DNA of 56,261 nucleotides, taken from assembly GCA_005843815.1 (NCBI GenBank), contig SZYA01000021.1, positions 1 to 56,261 of the forward strand, written 5' to 3'. The position numbers and the translations under genes are program-made. Origin of the DNA: Chlorobium sp. (GTDB lineage Bacteria > Bacteroidota > Chlorobiia > Chlorobiales > Chlorobiaceae). The notes under the pieces are model-generated. The model did no database searches. It had not been told where the DNA came from and saw only the letters and a program-made list of their open reading frames with translations. Of this stretch, positions 37,158 through 45,532 are shown piece by piece (within the stretch, counting starts at the first letter, position 1; every line of letters begins with the position of its first letter).

Positions 37158-37832
37158 TTATGGCTTGATCAGTCGGAGGAATTCACTCCTTGTGGAGGGT
37201 GAGGTGATGAATTGTCCCGACATGGCTGAGGTTGTGGTGACTGAGTTGATCTTTTCAACGCCACGCATTACCATGCAGAGATGTTTTGCCTCAATGACAA
37301 CCGCGACACCTTTCGGGTTCAGCACATTCTGTATGGCATCCCGTATCTGTTGGGTGAGCCTCTCCTGTACCTGGAGGCGGCGGGAAAAGACCTCAACCAC
37401 CCGAGCAAGTTTTGACAACCCGACAATTTTTCCGTCCGGAATATAGGCAACATGTGCTTTTCCGAAAAAGGGGAGTATATGGTGTTCGCACATCGAAAAA
37501 AGATCGATATCCCTCACTAACACCATCTCATCGTAAGCTTCGGTAAAGACGGCATTTTTCAGAAGCTCTTCTGGATCCTGATGGTACCCTTTGGTTAAAA
37601 AACGAAGTGACTTGGCCACCCGCTCCGGTGTTTTCAGGAGCCCTTCACGTTGTGGATTTTCACCGATTCCCTCCAGCATGGCGTAGACTGCATCTGATAG
37701 TTTGTGCTCAAGTTGAGGATCGGTCTCAGGTGTCTCGGAGCAACATTCGTCATCATCACAGCAACTGCCTCTGCCGGATGGGAGGAATTGGTTATTCTCC
37801 GAGATAGCGGACGGAATTTTTTCCTGTTTCAT
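37158..37832 (-). CDS. folE: GTP cyclohydrolase I
   Basis: A 224-residue FolE that opens GTP to 7,8-dihydroneopterin triphosphate. Zinc and substrate motifs are [40 protein letters not shown] and [12 protein letters not shown], with [10 protein letters not shown] at the end. The N-terminal 35 residues are unusual, with a Cys-rich acidic segment ([16 protein letters not shown]) not needed for catalysis, which could bind a metal or a regulatory partner. The gene overlaps the upstream pterin synthase gene by 41 bases, so the two steps GTP to dihydroneopterin triphosphate to 6-pyruvoyl-tetrahydropterin are made together. Confidence 0.95.
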   Translation of the reverse strand: MKQEKIPSAISENNQFLPSGRGSCCDDDECCSETPETDPQLEHKLSDAVYAMLEGIGENPQREGLLKTPERVAKSLRFLTKGYHQDPEELLKNAVFTEAYDEMVLVRDIDLFSMCEHHILPFFGKAHVAYIPDGKIVGLSKLARVVEVFSRRLQVQERLTQQIRDAIQNVLNPKGVAVVIEAKHLCMVMRGVEKINSVTTTSAMSGQFITSPSTRSEFLRLIKP

Positions 37833-38244
37833 AGATAGTTACTTCATGGAGCGCAAGCTCCTGGTTATTGGTGGTCGTTTGCAGTCGTTGTTCAAGAATA
37901 TCCCATATCAGCACCGCCAGTACCTCAGTCGTTGGCACACAATCCTGAAGTTCCGGCACGTCATGGTTCAGGTGCTTGTGGTCAAATCTACCGATTATCT
38001 CCTCTTCCAGTATGTTTTTCAGCTCTTTAAGGTCGAAAAGAAAACCCGTCTTTTGATCAACAATACCACTGAGGGTGATTTCGAGCAGATAATTGTGACC
38101 ATGCCCGTTGATATTGCTGCATTTCCCGTAGATTTCAACATTTTCATGCTCTGTGCAGAGAGGATTGAAAAGACGGTGCGCAGCATTAAACTCAATTTTT
38201 CTTGAAACGTAAACTTTTCTCGGTTTCTGCAAAAGATTATTCAT
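37792..38244 (-). CDS. 6-pyruvoyl-tetrahydropterin synthase, eukaryote-like C-x5-HGH type
   Basis: A 150-residue PTPS/QueD-superfamily enzyme. Zinc ligands are FNAAHRL and the two His of NGHGHNY. The catalytic Cys lies in [19 protein letters not shown], with spacing C-x5-HGH. That spacing is the one in animal PTPS, whereas queuosine-type QueD has C-x3-HGH. Other active-site pieces are [19 protein letters not shown] and TIYETGKN (Glu). It therefore probably makes 6-pyruvoyl-tetrahydropterin for tetrahydrobiopterin, known in Chlorobium as glycosylated biopterins (limipterin/tepidopterin). The overlap with folE supports this. A QueD role cannot be fully excluded. Confidence 0.88.
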   Translation of the reverse strand: MNNLLQKPRKVYVSRKIEFNAAHRLFNPLCTEHENVEIYGKCSNINGHGHNYLLEITLSGIVDQKTGFLFDLKELKNILEEEIIGRFDHKHLNHDVPELQDCVPTTEVLAVLIWDILEQRLQTTTNNQELALHEVTIYETGKNSVRYLGE

Positions 38245-38523
38245 AAAACAGCGTCATAAGTGGTTTACAGACGTGGCTAAGTATCATGCCAGATTGCAGC
38301 ACTCTTTTCGACTAAACAAACAGGTGTTGGCGGTTATAAGTTTCAAGGTCTTATTTTTGGTTGAGTTAAGGAGATTTTGTGCTCCCATGGTGGGGAATGC
38401 GGGAAAATTAGGTTAGAATGGGGGGGCGGAGGTAGTTCGGCGGCATGATGACATTTGAGACTGACAATGAGTGTCACTATTATTCAGGAAGTCGAATGTT
38501 GTTCCATAACTTAATACGAGATA

Positions 38524-39699
38524 ATGGATAATAATCGGATAAAGAGATTGTTCAGGATACCGATCGCTATCGGTGTGTTATCGCCACTCCTTCTATGGGG
38601 TTGTGGTGCAAACAGTGATGGCGGCAAGGATCCGAGAAAGAAAGAGCAGCCAACGTTGTCGGTTGCGACGGTGCAGCGTTCGGATGCAACCGTTACCACC
38701 GGATATGCAGCCCTGCTTGAGGGCAAGGTGAATGTTGAGGTACGCCCCCAGGTTGATGGTACGCTCCAGAATATTTATGTCGATGAAGGAGCCTTTGTCA
38801 AGGCGGGTCAGCCGCTTTTCAGGATTGATGATCAGGTTTACCGTGAGCAGTATAATGGGGCTTTGGCCGCCCAACATGCGGCAGAGGCGCGGCTTGTTGC
38901 GGCAAAGATCAATATGGATAAACTGGTTCCGCTGGTGCAGAGCAACGTGGTCTCGGATATTCAACTTAAAGGTGCGCAGGCTGATTATCAGGTTGCTCAG
39001 GCTGCTGTTGAACAGGCGAAGGCGGCTCTCCGTTCTGCTTCGCTCAATCTCGGTTATACGATTATCAAGGCTCCTGTCAGCGGTTATATCGGAAAAATTC
39101 CCTTCAGAATAGGGACTCTTGTCACGAAAAATCAGGCGGGATGGTTGACTTTGCTCAGTGATGTCAGCGAGGTGTATGCCTATTTCAGCATGAGTGAGCT
39201 TGACTATATTCGCTTCAAAAAGCAGTTTACCGGTTCGTCAATGCAACAGGCGCTTCGTCAGGTTCCTCCGGTTTCGCTGCTGCTGGCCGATGGCAGCCGT
39301 TTCAGTGAAAAAGGCTCTATCACAACGGTGAGCGGGCAGTTTGACCAGGCAACGGGATCGGTCAGGGTAAGAGCGGTTTTCCCCAATCGCCAGGGCCTGT
39401 TGCGTTCAGGAAATACCGGTACGGTGGTGATGGAATCGCTTTATCATCAGGCGCTTATGGTGCCGCAGGCTTCGACGGTTGAACTGCAGGACAAGGTCTT
39501 TGTGTTACTGCTCGACAAGGGCAACAAGGTGAGGAAACAGGCAATTACCGTGGCTGCAAGAAATACCGACAGCTATGTGGTGAGTTCCGGCCTGAACGAG
39601 GGCGATACTTTTGTGGTGGTGGGTGTTGACAAATTGCAGGATGGCGCTGTGATTACCCCGGTCAGGAGCACTCCTTTTGCAGGGGAGACAAAAAAATAA
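38524..39699 (+). CDS. acrA: RND efflux periplasmic adaptor (membrane fusion protein), AcrA/MexA type
   Basis: A 391-residue adaptor that bridges the inner-membrane pump and the outer-membrane channel. The N-terminus, LFRIPIAIGVLSPLLLWGCG, is a lipoprotein signal with the Cys of GCG acylated. The body has the barrel-sandwich hybrid (VEVRPQVDGTLQNIYVDEGA and later LGYTIIKAPVSGYIGKIPFR) around an alpha hairpin rich in Ala/Gln. It is the first gene of an acrA-acrB-outer membrane factor operon. No repressor gene is adjacent. Confidence 0.92.
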   Translation: MDNNRIKRLFRIPIAIGVLSPLLLWGCGANSDGGKDPRKKEQPTLSVATVQRSDATVTTGYAALLEGKVNVEVRPQVDGTLQNIYVDEGAFVKAGQPLFRIDDQVYREQYNGALAAQHAAEARLVAAKINMDKLVPLVQSNVVSDIQLKGAQADYQVAQAAVEQAKAALRSASLNLGYTIIKAPVSGYIGKIPFRIGTLVTKNQAGWLTLLSDVSEVYAYFSMSELDYIRFKKQFTGSSMQQALRQVPPVSLLLADGSRFSEKGSITTVSGQFDQATGSVRVRAVFPNRQGLLRSGNTGTVVMESLYHQALMVPQASTVELQDKVFVLLLDKGNKVRKQAITVAARNTDSYVVSSGLNEGDTFVVVGVDKLQDGAVITPVRSTPFAGETKK

Positions 39700-39759
39700 G
39701 AGTGCCACTGATGGAGAAATTTTTTCCGCAGTGTGCGGACGAGCTAAACGTATTGAGTG

Positions 39760-42700
39760 ATGTTTGAACGATTTATTTCCAGACCGGTTCTCGCGACGGT
39801 CATATCGGTTATTTTGGTGATTCTCGGTCTTGTCGGGATGAATCAGTTGGCAATTACCCGGTTTCCGGATATTGCTCCTCCGAGCGTATCGGTGAGCGCC
39901 AGTTATCCCGGTGCAAGCGCTGAGACGGTTGGTCGCTCTGTGGCTCCACCCCTCGAAGAGGCCATCAATGGCGTGGAAAACATGACCTACATGACCTCCA
40001 CCTCTGCCAATGATGGCTCCCTCTCCATTACCGTCTTTTTCAAGCAGGGTACCAACCCTGACCAAGCGGCGGTAAATGTGCAAAACCGTGTGTCGCAGGC
40101 GACAAGCCGCCTGCCTGCCGAGGTGAACCAGATCGGTGTGACGACAGTCAAGCGCCAGAACAGCCAGATTATGCTGATCAATCTGGCCAGCAAGGTAGCT
40201 CACTACGATACGATATTTTTGCAGAACTATGCCAAAATCAATATTGTCGATGATTTGTCCAGGGTGCCGGGTGTTGGCCAGGTGTCGGTCTATGGCAACC
40301 TTGACTATTCAATGCGTATCTGGCTGCGGCCAAAGCAGATGGCGGCCTACAAGGTTACACCACAAGAGGTCGCTGCAGCTATTCAGAGCCAGAATCTGGA
40401 GGCTGCTCCCGGATCGTTTGGTGAAAATAGTGATCAGGCAATGCAGTATGTGATGAAGTACAAGGGGAAGAATCGCTATCCCGGCGAGTATGAAACTATG
40501 GTGATTCGATCAAACCCCGATGGTTCACTGCTCAAGCTTGGCGATATTGCCCGCGTAGAGTTTGGTGCCTACCGTTATACGGTCAATACCAAAGCAAATG
40601 GAGAGTCTGCAGTGGTTCTTGCGGTTTTTCAGGCTCCAGGTTCAAATGCCAACAAGGTTGAAATTGGTCTTCGCAAGGCCCTCGAAAAGGTCTCCGTCTC
40701 TTTCCCGACAGGCATCACCTACTCGATTCCCTACAGCTCCAAAAAGGTGGTTGATGAGTCCATTACCCAGGTGATTCATACGCTGATTGAAGCCTTTCTG
40801 CTGGTCTTTCTGGTGGTCTTTATCTTCCTGCAGGACTTGCGTTCCACCCTTATTCCCGCCATTGCCGTTCCGGTAGCCATCATTGGCACCTTTTTCTTTA
40901 TGAATCTCTTTGGCTTTTCCATCAATGTTCTGACGCTTTTCGGGCTTGTGCTGGCGATTGGGATTGTGGTGGATGATGCCATTGTGGTGGTAGAGGCGGT
41001 TCATGCCAAAATGGAGCAGAAACGTTATCCAGCCAAAGTTGCCACCGTCTCGGCAATGCGGGAGATTACGAAAGCCATTGTCACCATCACGCTGGTCATG
41101 TCCTCCGTCTTTTTGCCGGTTGGCTTTCTTGAAGGATCAACGGGTGTCTTTTATCGACAGTTTGCCTTTACGCTGGCCATTGCCATTCTTATTTCAGCCG
41201 TAAACGCACTGACGCTGAGTCCCGCGCTTTGCGCCCTCTTTTTGACAAATCTGCACGATCCTGATGGCGGCCCCGGTAACCATCATAAACTCAAGAAATT
41301 TGGCGGCTTCGGACAGCGCTTTTTTACCAGCTTTAATGCCGGCTTTGAGGCGATGAAGCGAAAATATCTCGGCGCTCTTGTATATCTCATCCGAAACAAG
41401 CGACTCACCTTTGGCGCTCTTGGTGTGGTGATAGCCCTCTCCTTCTGGCTCTTCAAAATTATGCCGACAGGCTTTATTCCTGATGAGGATAATGGCTTTG
41501 TGATTGTCTCCGTCACTTTGCCACCGGGCGCTTCATTGCAGCGTACGCAGAAGACGCTCGACAACGCAACCACGACGCTGCGCTCCATGCCCTCAGTGCG
41601 CAAGGTGATTGAGGTCGCCGGGATAAACATTCTCACCCGAAGCTCTTCGCCCTCATCCGGCCTGCTTTTTGTGCAACTGCGCGATCATCAGGATCGGGGT
41701 GCCGAAGGCGATATCAAGAAAATTCTTGCCACAATGTCGAAGAAGTTGAGCAACCGGGATGGTTCGTTCTTTGCCCTTGCGCAGCCAACAGTGCCTGGCT
41801 TCAGTACGGTCGGTGGTCTTGAGTTTGTGCTGCAGGATCGCAGCGGTGGCTCGATCGACAAGTTCAGCGGGATATCGAAGGGGTTTCTTGACGCATTGAT
41901 GAAGCGGCCGGAAATCGGGTTTGCCTTTACCAACTTTAAAGCCACCTATCCGCAGTATGAGCTTGAGCTGGATAATATCAAGGCTGCTCAGCTTGGGGTA
42001 AATGTCAAAGAGATCATGACCGTTTTGCAGGCCTATTATGGCAGTGTGCAGGCATCGGATTTCAACCGCTTTGGCAAATATTATCGTGTGGTGATGCAGG
42101 CCGAGCCTTCGGAACGCACTGAGCCATTGTCACTGAACGGGGTTTTTGTCAAAAATTCCAGAGGTGATATGGTGCCGGTTTCATCGCTCATTACTCTTAA
42201 AAAGGTATATGGCACCGAGTCGGTTGACCATTTCAACCTTTTCAACGCCATTTCAATCAACGCAGTCGTCAAGCCGGGTTTCAGTACCGGTCAGGCAATC
42301 AAGGCGGTTGAAGAGGTCTCCATGAGCACATTGCCGTCGGGCTACACTTATGACTGGAAAGGACAGAGCAGGGAGGAGATTGAATCAACCGGCGGGCTGC
42401 TCTTTATTTTTCTGCTCTCGATCCTCTTTGTCTACTTCCTGTTGGCAGCTCTTTACGAAAGCTATCTGCTTCCTCTTGCGGTGATGTTTTCGATACCGAC
42501 AGGGCTGCTTGGTGTTTTTCTCGGTATCAAACTGGCCGGTATTGAGAACAATATATATGTCCAGGTTGCTGTTATTATGCTGATCGGGCTCCTTGCCAAA
42601 AATGCTATTTTGATTGTCGAGTTTGCCCTGCAGCGGAGAGTTTCAGGCAGTACGCTCTCTGCAGCGGCTATTGAAGGGGCAAAAGCGAGGCTTCGCCCTA

Positions 42701-42975
42701 TTCTGATGACCTCTCTTGCCTTTATCGCAGGACTGTTGCCGCTTCTCTTTGTTAGCGGGCCTGCGGCTCAGGGTAACCACTCGATTGGCGCTGCGGCTAT
42801 CGGTGGAATGCTGGTTGGCATGGTGCTTGGTATTTTTGTGGTTCCGGTGTTGTTTGTCACCTTCCAGTATCTTCAGGAGCGCATTACCGGAGTGGCATCT
42901 CCAATTGTTGAGGCAGGGGAGCTACTTGAAGAGGTGCTCATTGAAGAAAAAGCGCGCTCACAGAAACTATCTTGA
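39760..42975 (+). CDS. acrB: RND multidrug efflux transporter, AcrB/HAE1 family
   Basis: A 1071-residue inner-membrane pump with the RND layout: helix 1 (RPVLATVISVILVILGLVGM), a large periplasmic porter domain, six helices, a second porter domain and six more helices. The proton-relay pair is in LAIGIVVDDAIVVVEAV near residue 405, equivalent to Asp407-Asp408 of AcrB. The sequence is closest to the HAE1 hydrophobic/amphiphilic efflux group, so a broad substrate range is expected. The ATG at 39760 is preferred over the GTG at 39757. The gene lies 60 bases after the adaptor gene. Confidence 0.94.
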   Translation: MFERFISRPVLATVISVILVILGLVGMNQLAITRFPDIAPPSVSVSASYPGASAETVGRSVAPPLEEAINGVENMTYMTSTSANDGSLSITVFFKQGTNPDQAAVNVQNRVSQATSRLPAEVNQIGVTTVKRQNSQIMLINLASKVAHYDTIFLQNYAKINIVDDLSRVPGVGQVSVYGNLDYSMRIWLRPKQMAAYKVTPQEVAAAIQSQNLEAAPGSFGENSDQAMQYVMKYKGKNRYPGEYETMVIRSNPDGSLLKLGDIARVEFGAYRYTVNTKANGESAVVLAVFQAPGSNANKVEIGLRKALEKVSVSFPTGITYSIPYSSKKVVDESITQVIHTLIEAFLLVFLVVFIFLQDLRSTLIPAIAVPVAIIGTFFFMNLFGFSINVLTLFGLVLAIGIVVDDAIVVVEAVHAKMEQKRYPAKVATVSAMREITKAIVTITLVMSSVFLPVGFLEGSTGVFYRQFAFTLAIAILISAVNALTLSPALCALFLTNLHDPDGGPGNHHKLKKFGGFGQRFFTSFNAGFEAMKRKYLGALVYLIRNKRLTFGALGVVIALSFWLFKIMPTGFIPDEDNGFVIVSVTLPPGASLQRTQKTLDNATTTLRSMPSVRKVIEVAGINILTRSSSPSSGLLFVQLRDHQDRGAEGDIKKILATMSKKLSNRDGSFFALAQPTVPGFSTVGGLEFVLQDRSGGSIDKFSGISKGFLDALMKRPEIGFAFTNFKATYPQYELELDNIKAAQLGVNVKEIMTVLQAYYGSVQASDFNRFGKYYRVVMQAEPSERTEPLSLNGVFVKNSRGDMVPVSSLITLKKVYGTESVDHFNLFNAISINAVVKPGFSTGQAIKAVEEVSMSTLPSGYTYDWKGQSREEIESTGGLLFIFLLSILFVYFLLAALYESYLLPLAVMFSIPTGLLGVFLGIKLAGIENNIYVQVAVIMLIGLLAKNAILIVEFALQRRVSGSTLSAAAIEGAKARLRPILMTSLAFIAGLLPLLFVSGPAAQGNHSIGAAAIGGMLVGMVLGIFVVPVLFVTFQYLQERITGVASPIVEAGELLEEVLIEEKARSQKLS

Positions 42976-42991
42976 TGTTTTAAAAGAGGTT

Positions 42992-44401
42992 ATGAAAAAA
43001 AAGAGGGATGTTGTTATATCGACAGGAATGCTTTTTCTTGTCGGCTTCAGTATGGCAGGGTGCAGTGGCAGTCGAGAGTCAGTGCAGCGTGCTGGTGCAT
43101 TTCCGGCAAGTTATCGTGGCGCTTCACCGGTGGTTTCGGTTGCACCTCCTGATACGGTTATCGCCAAGCTCCCCTATAAAATATTTTTTGCTGACCAGCC
43201 ATTGCAAGCGCTGATTGATACGGCTGTGGAGAACAATATTGATCTTCAGGTAGCCGTAAAAAATATCGATTATGCTCAGCAAACGCTGAATGCTTCAAAA
43301 CTTGTAACTCTTCCAGCATTAAGTCTTGGAGGACAGGGCATTCGAAACTACTCATCCGACAACGGGGTCAAGAAAACTCCTGAGGAGTATATTGCTTCAG
43401 CGTCAGCCTCCTGGGAACTTGATGTCTGGGGGAAAATTCGAAGCAGGAGTCAATCAGTGCTTGCCTCATATCTAAAAACAGAGGAGGCTGCCAAAGCGGT
43501 GCGGACACGGTTGGTGGCCGATGTGGCGGCAGGTTATTACAATCTTCTTATGCTGGATGAACAGCTTGCGGTATCAAAGAAAAATTTGGCTCTTGCCGAT
43601 ACAACACTGAAGATGATCCAGCTTCAGTATACCGCTGGACAGGTTAATGATCTTGCCATAAAGCAGCAGGAGGCATCGCGGTTATCGATTGCCGGTTCAA
43701 TTCCACTTATTGAGCAGAATATCGTGCTGCAGGAGAATGCGTTGAGTACACTTTCCGGAAAAATACCGGGTTCGATTAACCGAAATCAATCGCTTTTTAA
43801 TGTGAATGTGGTTGACAATGTTTCAGTCGGAATTCCTGCAGCCATGCTTCAGAACCGCCCCGATGTGCGTGCTGCTGAACTTGCGGTCAAGGGTGCAAAT
43901 GCCGATATCAATGAAGTGGGGGCAACTTTTTATCCCTCTCTTGTTATTACTGCCCAGGGAGGAGTGAGCGCCCTTAAGGCAAGTGAGTGGTTTTCTCTTC
44001 CGGGCTCCTTGTTCGGGATGTTGCAGGGCTCGTTGCTTCAGCCGCTGTTTCAGCGTGGGCAATTGAAAGCAAGCTATGAGCAGTCAATAATTAAACGGGA
44101 TCAGGCTGAACTTGGATTCAAGCAATCGGTGTTGAAAGCGGTAGCCGAGGTCTCCGATGCCCTTGTACGGCTTGAGAAGATAAAGGCGCAGGAGCTTATC
44201 GCAGAGGCTCGTGTTGCCACGTTGCGGGTTGCGGTTACCAATGCCGGAATGCTCTTCAAGAGCGGGATGGCGACCTGGCTTGAAGTTATTGTTGTACAGA
44301 GCAATTCGCTTGCCGCAGAGCTTTCACTTGCCGATTTGCGGAGGCAGCACCTTGCTGCCATGGCAGAGCTCTATCGTTCAGTTGGCGGTGGTTGGCGGTA
44401 G
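42992..44401 (+). CDS. RND outer-membrane lipoprotein channel, OprM/NodT family
   Basis: A 469-residue outer-membrane factor. The signal peptide ends in a lipobox, GFSMAGC, giving a lipidated Cys. The body has the two repeated coiled-coil and barrel halves of the TolC/OprM fold (about residues 70-270 and 280-465), with LPALSLGG and ASWELDVWGKIRSRSQSVL in the first and MLQNRPDVRAAELAVKGANADINEVG-like sequence (here split as LQNRPDVRAAE) in the second. The frame is open far upstream inside acrB, but the ATG at 42992 has AGAGG 5 bases ahead. It forms the exit duct of this tripartite pump. Confidence 0.92.
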   Translation: MKKKRDVVISTGMLFLVGFSMAGCSGSRESVQRAGAFPASYRGASPVVSVAPPDTVIAKLPYKIFFADQPLQALIDTAVENNIDLQVAVKNIDYAQQTLNASKLVTLPALSLGGQGIRNYSSDNGVKKTPEEYIASASASWELDVWGKIRSRSQSVLASYLKTEEAAKAVRTRLVADVAAGYYNLLMLDEQLAVSKKNLALADTTLKMIQLQYTAGQVNDLAIKQQEASRLSIAGSIPLIEQNIVLQENALSTLSGKIPGSINRNQSLFNVNVVDNVSVGIPAAMLQNRPDVRAAELAVKGANADINEVGATFYPSLVITAQGGVSALKASEWFSLPGSLFGMLQGSLLQPLFQRGQLKASYEQSIIKRDQAELGFKQSVLKAVAEVSDALVRLEKIKAQELIAEARVATLRVAVTNAGMLFKSGMATWLEVIVVQSNSLAAELSLADLRRQHLAAMAELYRSVGGGWR

Positions 44402-44455
44402 GGTGATCGTGCAATATGAAAAATTAATAATGGTGCCGTAAAAAAACGATATACA

Positions 44456-45256
44456 ATGGACACTCAAGGATATAATGCGACGGTTATCGGTAAAATCATG
44501 ATTACTCCAGATATCATGATCTTTACGATCAATGCCGATGAAGCAAGAGCAGAGTTTGAGGCTGGACAGAATATGCTGCTTGGCCTTTATGGGTACGAGA
44601 AGCGATCCTCCAATTCGGAACCGGAGTCTGCTCCTGCTGAAGAGCACAAGCTTATCAAAAGGCCCTATTCAATTGCCTCTGCAAAGTCAGAGACTCGCCA
44701 GATTGAGTTTTACATTTTACAAGTCAAGTCCGGTCAGTTGACCTCAAGGCTCTTTAATCTCAACATTGGTGACAGGCTCTATGTCGGCACAAAGATAAGC
44801 GGACTTTTTCGTCTTGATGAAACACCAGAAGGCAGTGATATTGTTATGGTTGCAACAGGAACCGGCATTGCTCCCTATATCAGTTTTCTGCGCTCACATA
44901 TTGTTGAGCGACCAGAGAGTAAAATGGTGGTCATTCAGGGTGCGGCTCATCGCTGGGATCTTGGCTACTACAGTGAATTGACCTTTCTTGAAAAAACTTA
45001 TGCGAACTTTTTTTATGTCCCGACGCTGACCGATGCAGACGATCGCTGGGATGGTTATCAGGTATGTATTGAAGACCTCTTGCGCAATGAGGTGCTGCAA
45101 AATGAATTTAACATTTCACCAGATCCTGAACGAACCCACTTCTTTGTGAGTGGAAAACCCGAGATGGTTGCTCATGTGTCGGAATGGCTTCACGATTTTG
45201 GTTATACACGCCATCATCCAGACGATCCGGGAGAGCTGTATGTCGAGGAGTTTTGA
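44456..45256 (+). CDS. Ferredoxin/flavodoxin-NADP+ reductase-like flavoprotein
   Basis: A 266-residue FAD enzyme of the bacterial FNR fold. The FAD motif is KRPYSIASAKSE near residue 70 (R-x-Y-S-x-x-S), and the nucleotide motif is VATGTGIAPYISFLRS near 131. The C-terminus, GELYVEEF, resembles bacterial Fpr, in which the last residues contact FAD. Green sulfur bacteria usually make NADPH with a different, thioredoxin-reductase-like FNR, so this enzyme is probably an extra one for stress or for a specific redox partner (inference). It lies 54 bases after the efflux operon and could be co-transcribed with it. Confidence 0.85.
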   Translation: MDTQGYNATVIGKIMITPDIMIFTINADEARAEFEAGQNMLLGLYGYEKRSSNSEPESAPAEEHKLIKRPYSIASAKSETRQIEFYILQVKSGQLTSRLFNLNIGDRLYVGTKISGLFRLDETPEGSDIVMVATGTGIAPYISFLRSHIVERPESKMVVIQGAAHRWDLGYYSELTFLEKTYANFFYVPTLTDADDRWDGYQVCIEDLLRNEVLQNEFNISPDPERTHFFVSGKPEMVAHVSEWLHDFGYTRHHPDDPGELYVEEF

Positions 45257-45267
45257 CCTCTCAGTGT

Positions 45268-45293
45268 GAAGCGAACACTCTATCCAATTGAGC
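45268..45293 (-). pseudogene. tRNA-derived fragment (D-arm and anticodon-arm start)
   Basis: Read on the minus strand, 26 bases form a typical tRNA D arm with loop AATTGGATA followed by the start of an anticodon arm (GCTCAATTGGATAGAGT then GTTCGCTTC). The acceptor and T-arm sequences that should flank it are missing, and the anticodon stem cannot close, so it is not a working tRNA. A partial tRNA is the usual scar of an integrative element that used a tRNA gene as its attachment site. Confidence 0.5.
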
Positions 45294-45313
45294 GACTTGT
45301 TCATCAATAAAGT

Positions 45314-45514
45314 TTGGCTCAAAGGGCAGACACAAAAGGCATCAAGTTAGACGATACCACTTGGCAACGGTTTGCTGCTTTGGCACGTATTCGCGACCGA
45401 TCGCCGCACTGGCTTATATGTAAAACAATCGAAACATTTTTAGATAGCGAAAAAAACGACGAGCGAGAAAAACGCGAGGATATGGAACGTTGGGAACGTT
45501 GGAACGCAAGATAA
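45314..45514 (+). CDS. Orphan ribbon-helix-helix (CopG/ParD-like) antitoxin
   Basis: A 66-residue protein of RHH type: TKGIKLDDTTWQRFAALARI gives the beta strand and first helix, RSPHWLICKTIETFL gives the second helix, and a charged tail (EREKREDMERWERW) follows. This pattern matches antitoxins that repress their own operon and bind a RelE/ParE toxin. No toxin gene follows: the next gene is on the opposite strand and ends 19 bases away. The start is a TTG at 45314, because an in-frame TAA lies two codons earlier. It lies just beyond the tRNA fragment, consistent with a remnant of a mobile element. Confidence 0.72.
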   Translation: MAQRADTKGIKLDDTTWQRFAALARIRDRSPHWLICKTIETFLDSEKNDEREKREDMERWERWNAR

Positions 45515-45532
45515 CGGAAAGTCTCAATTACG

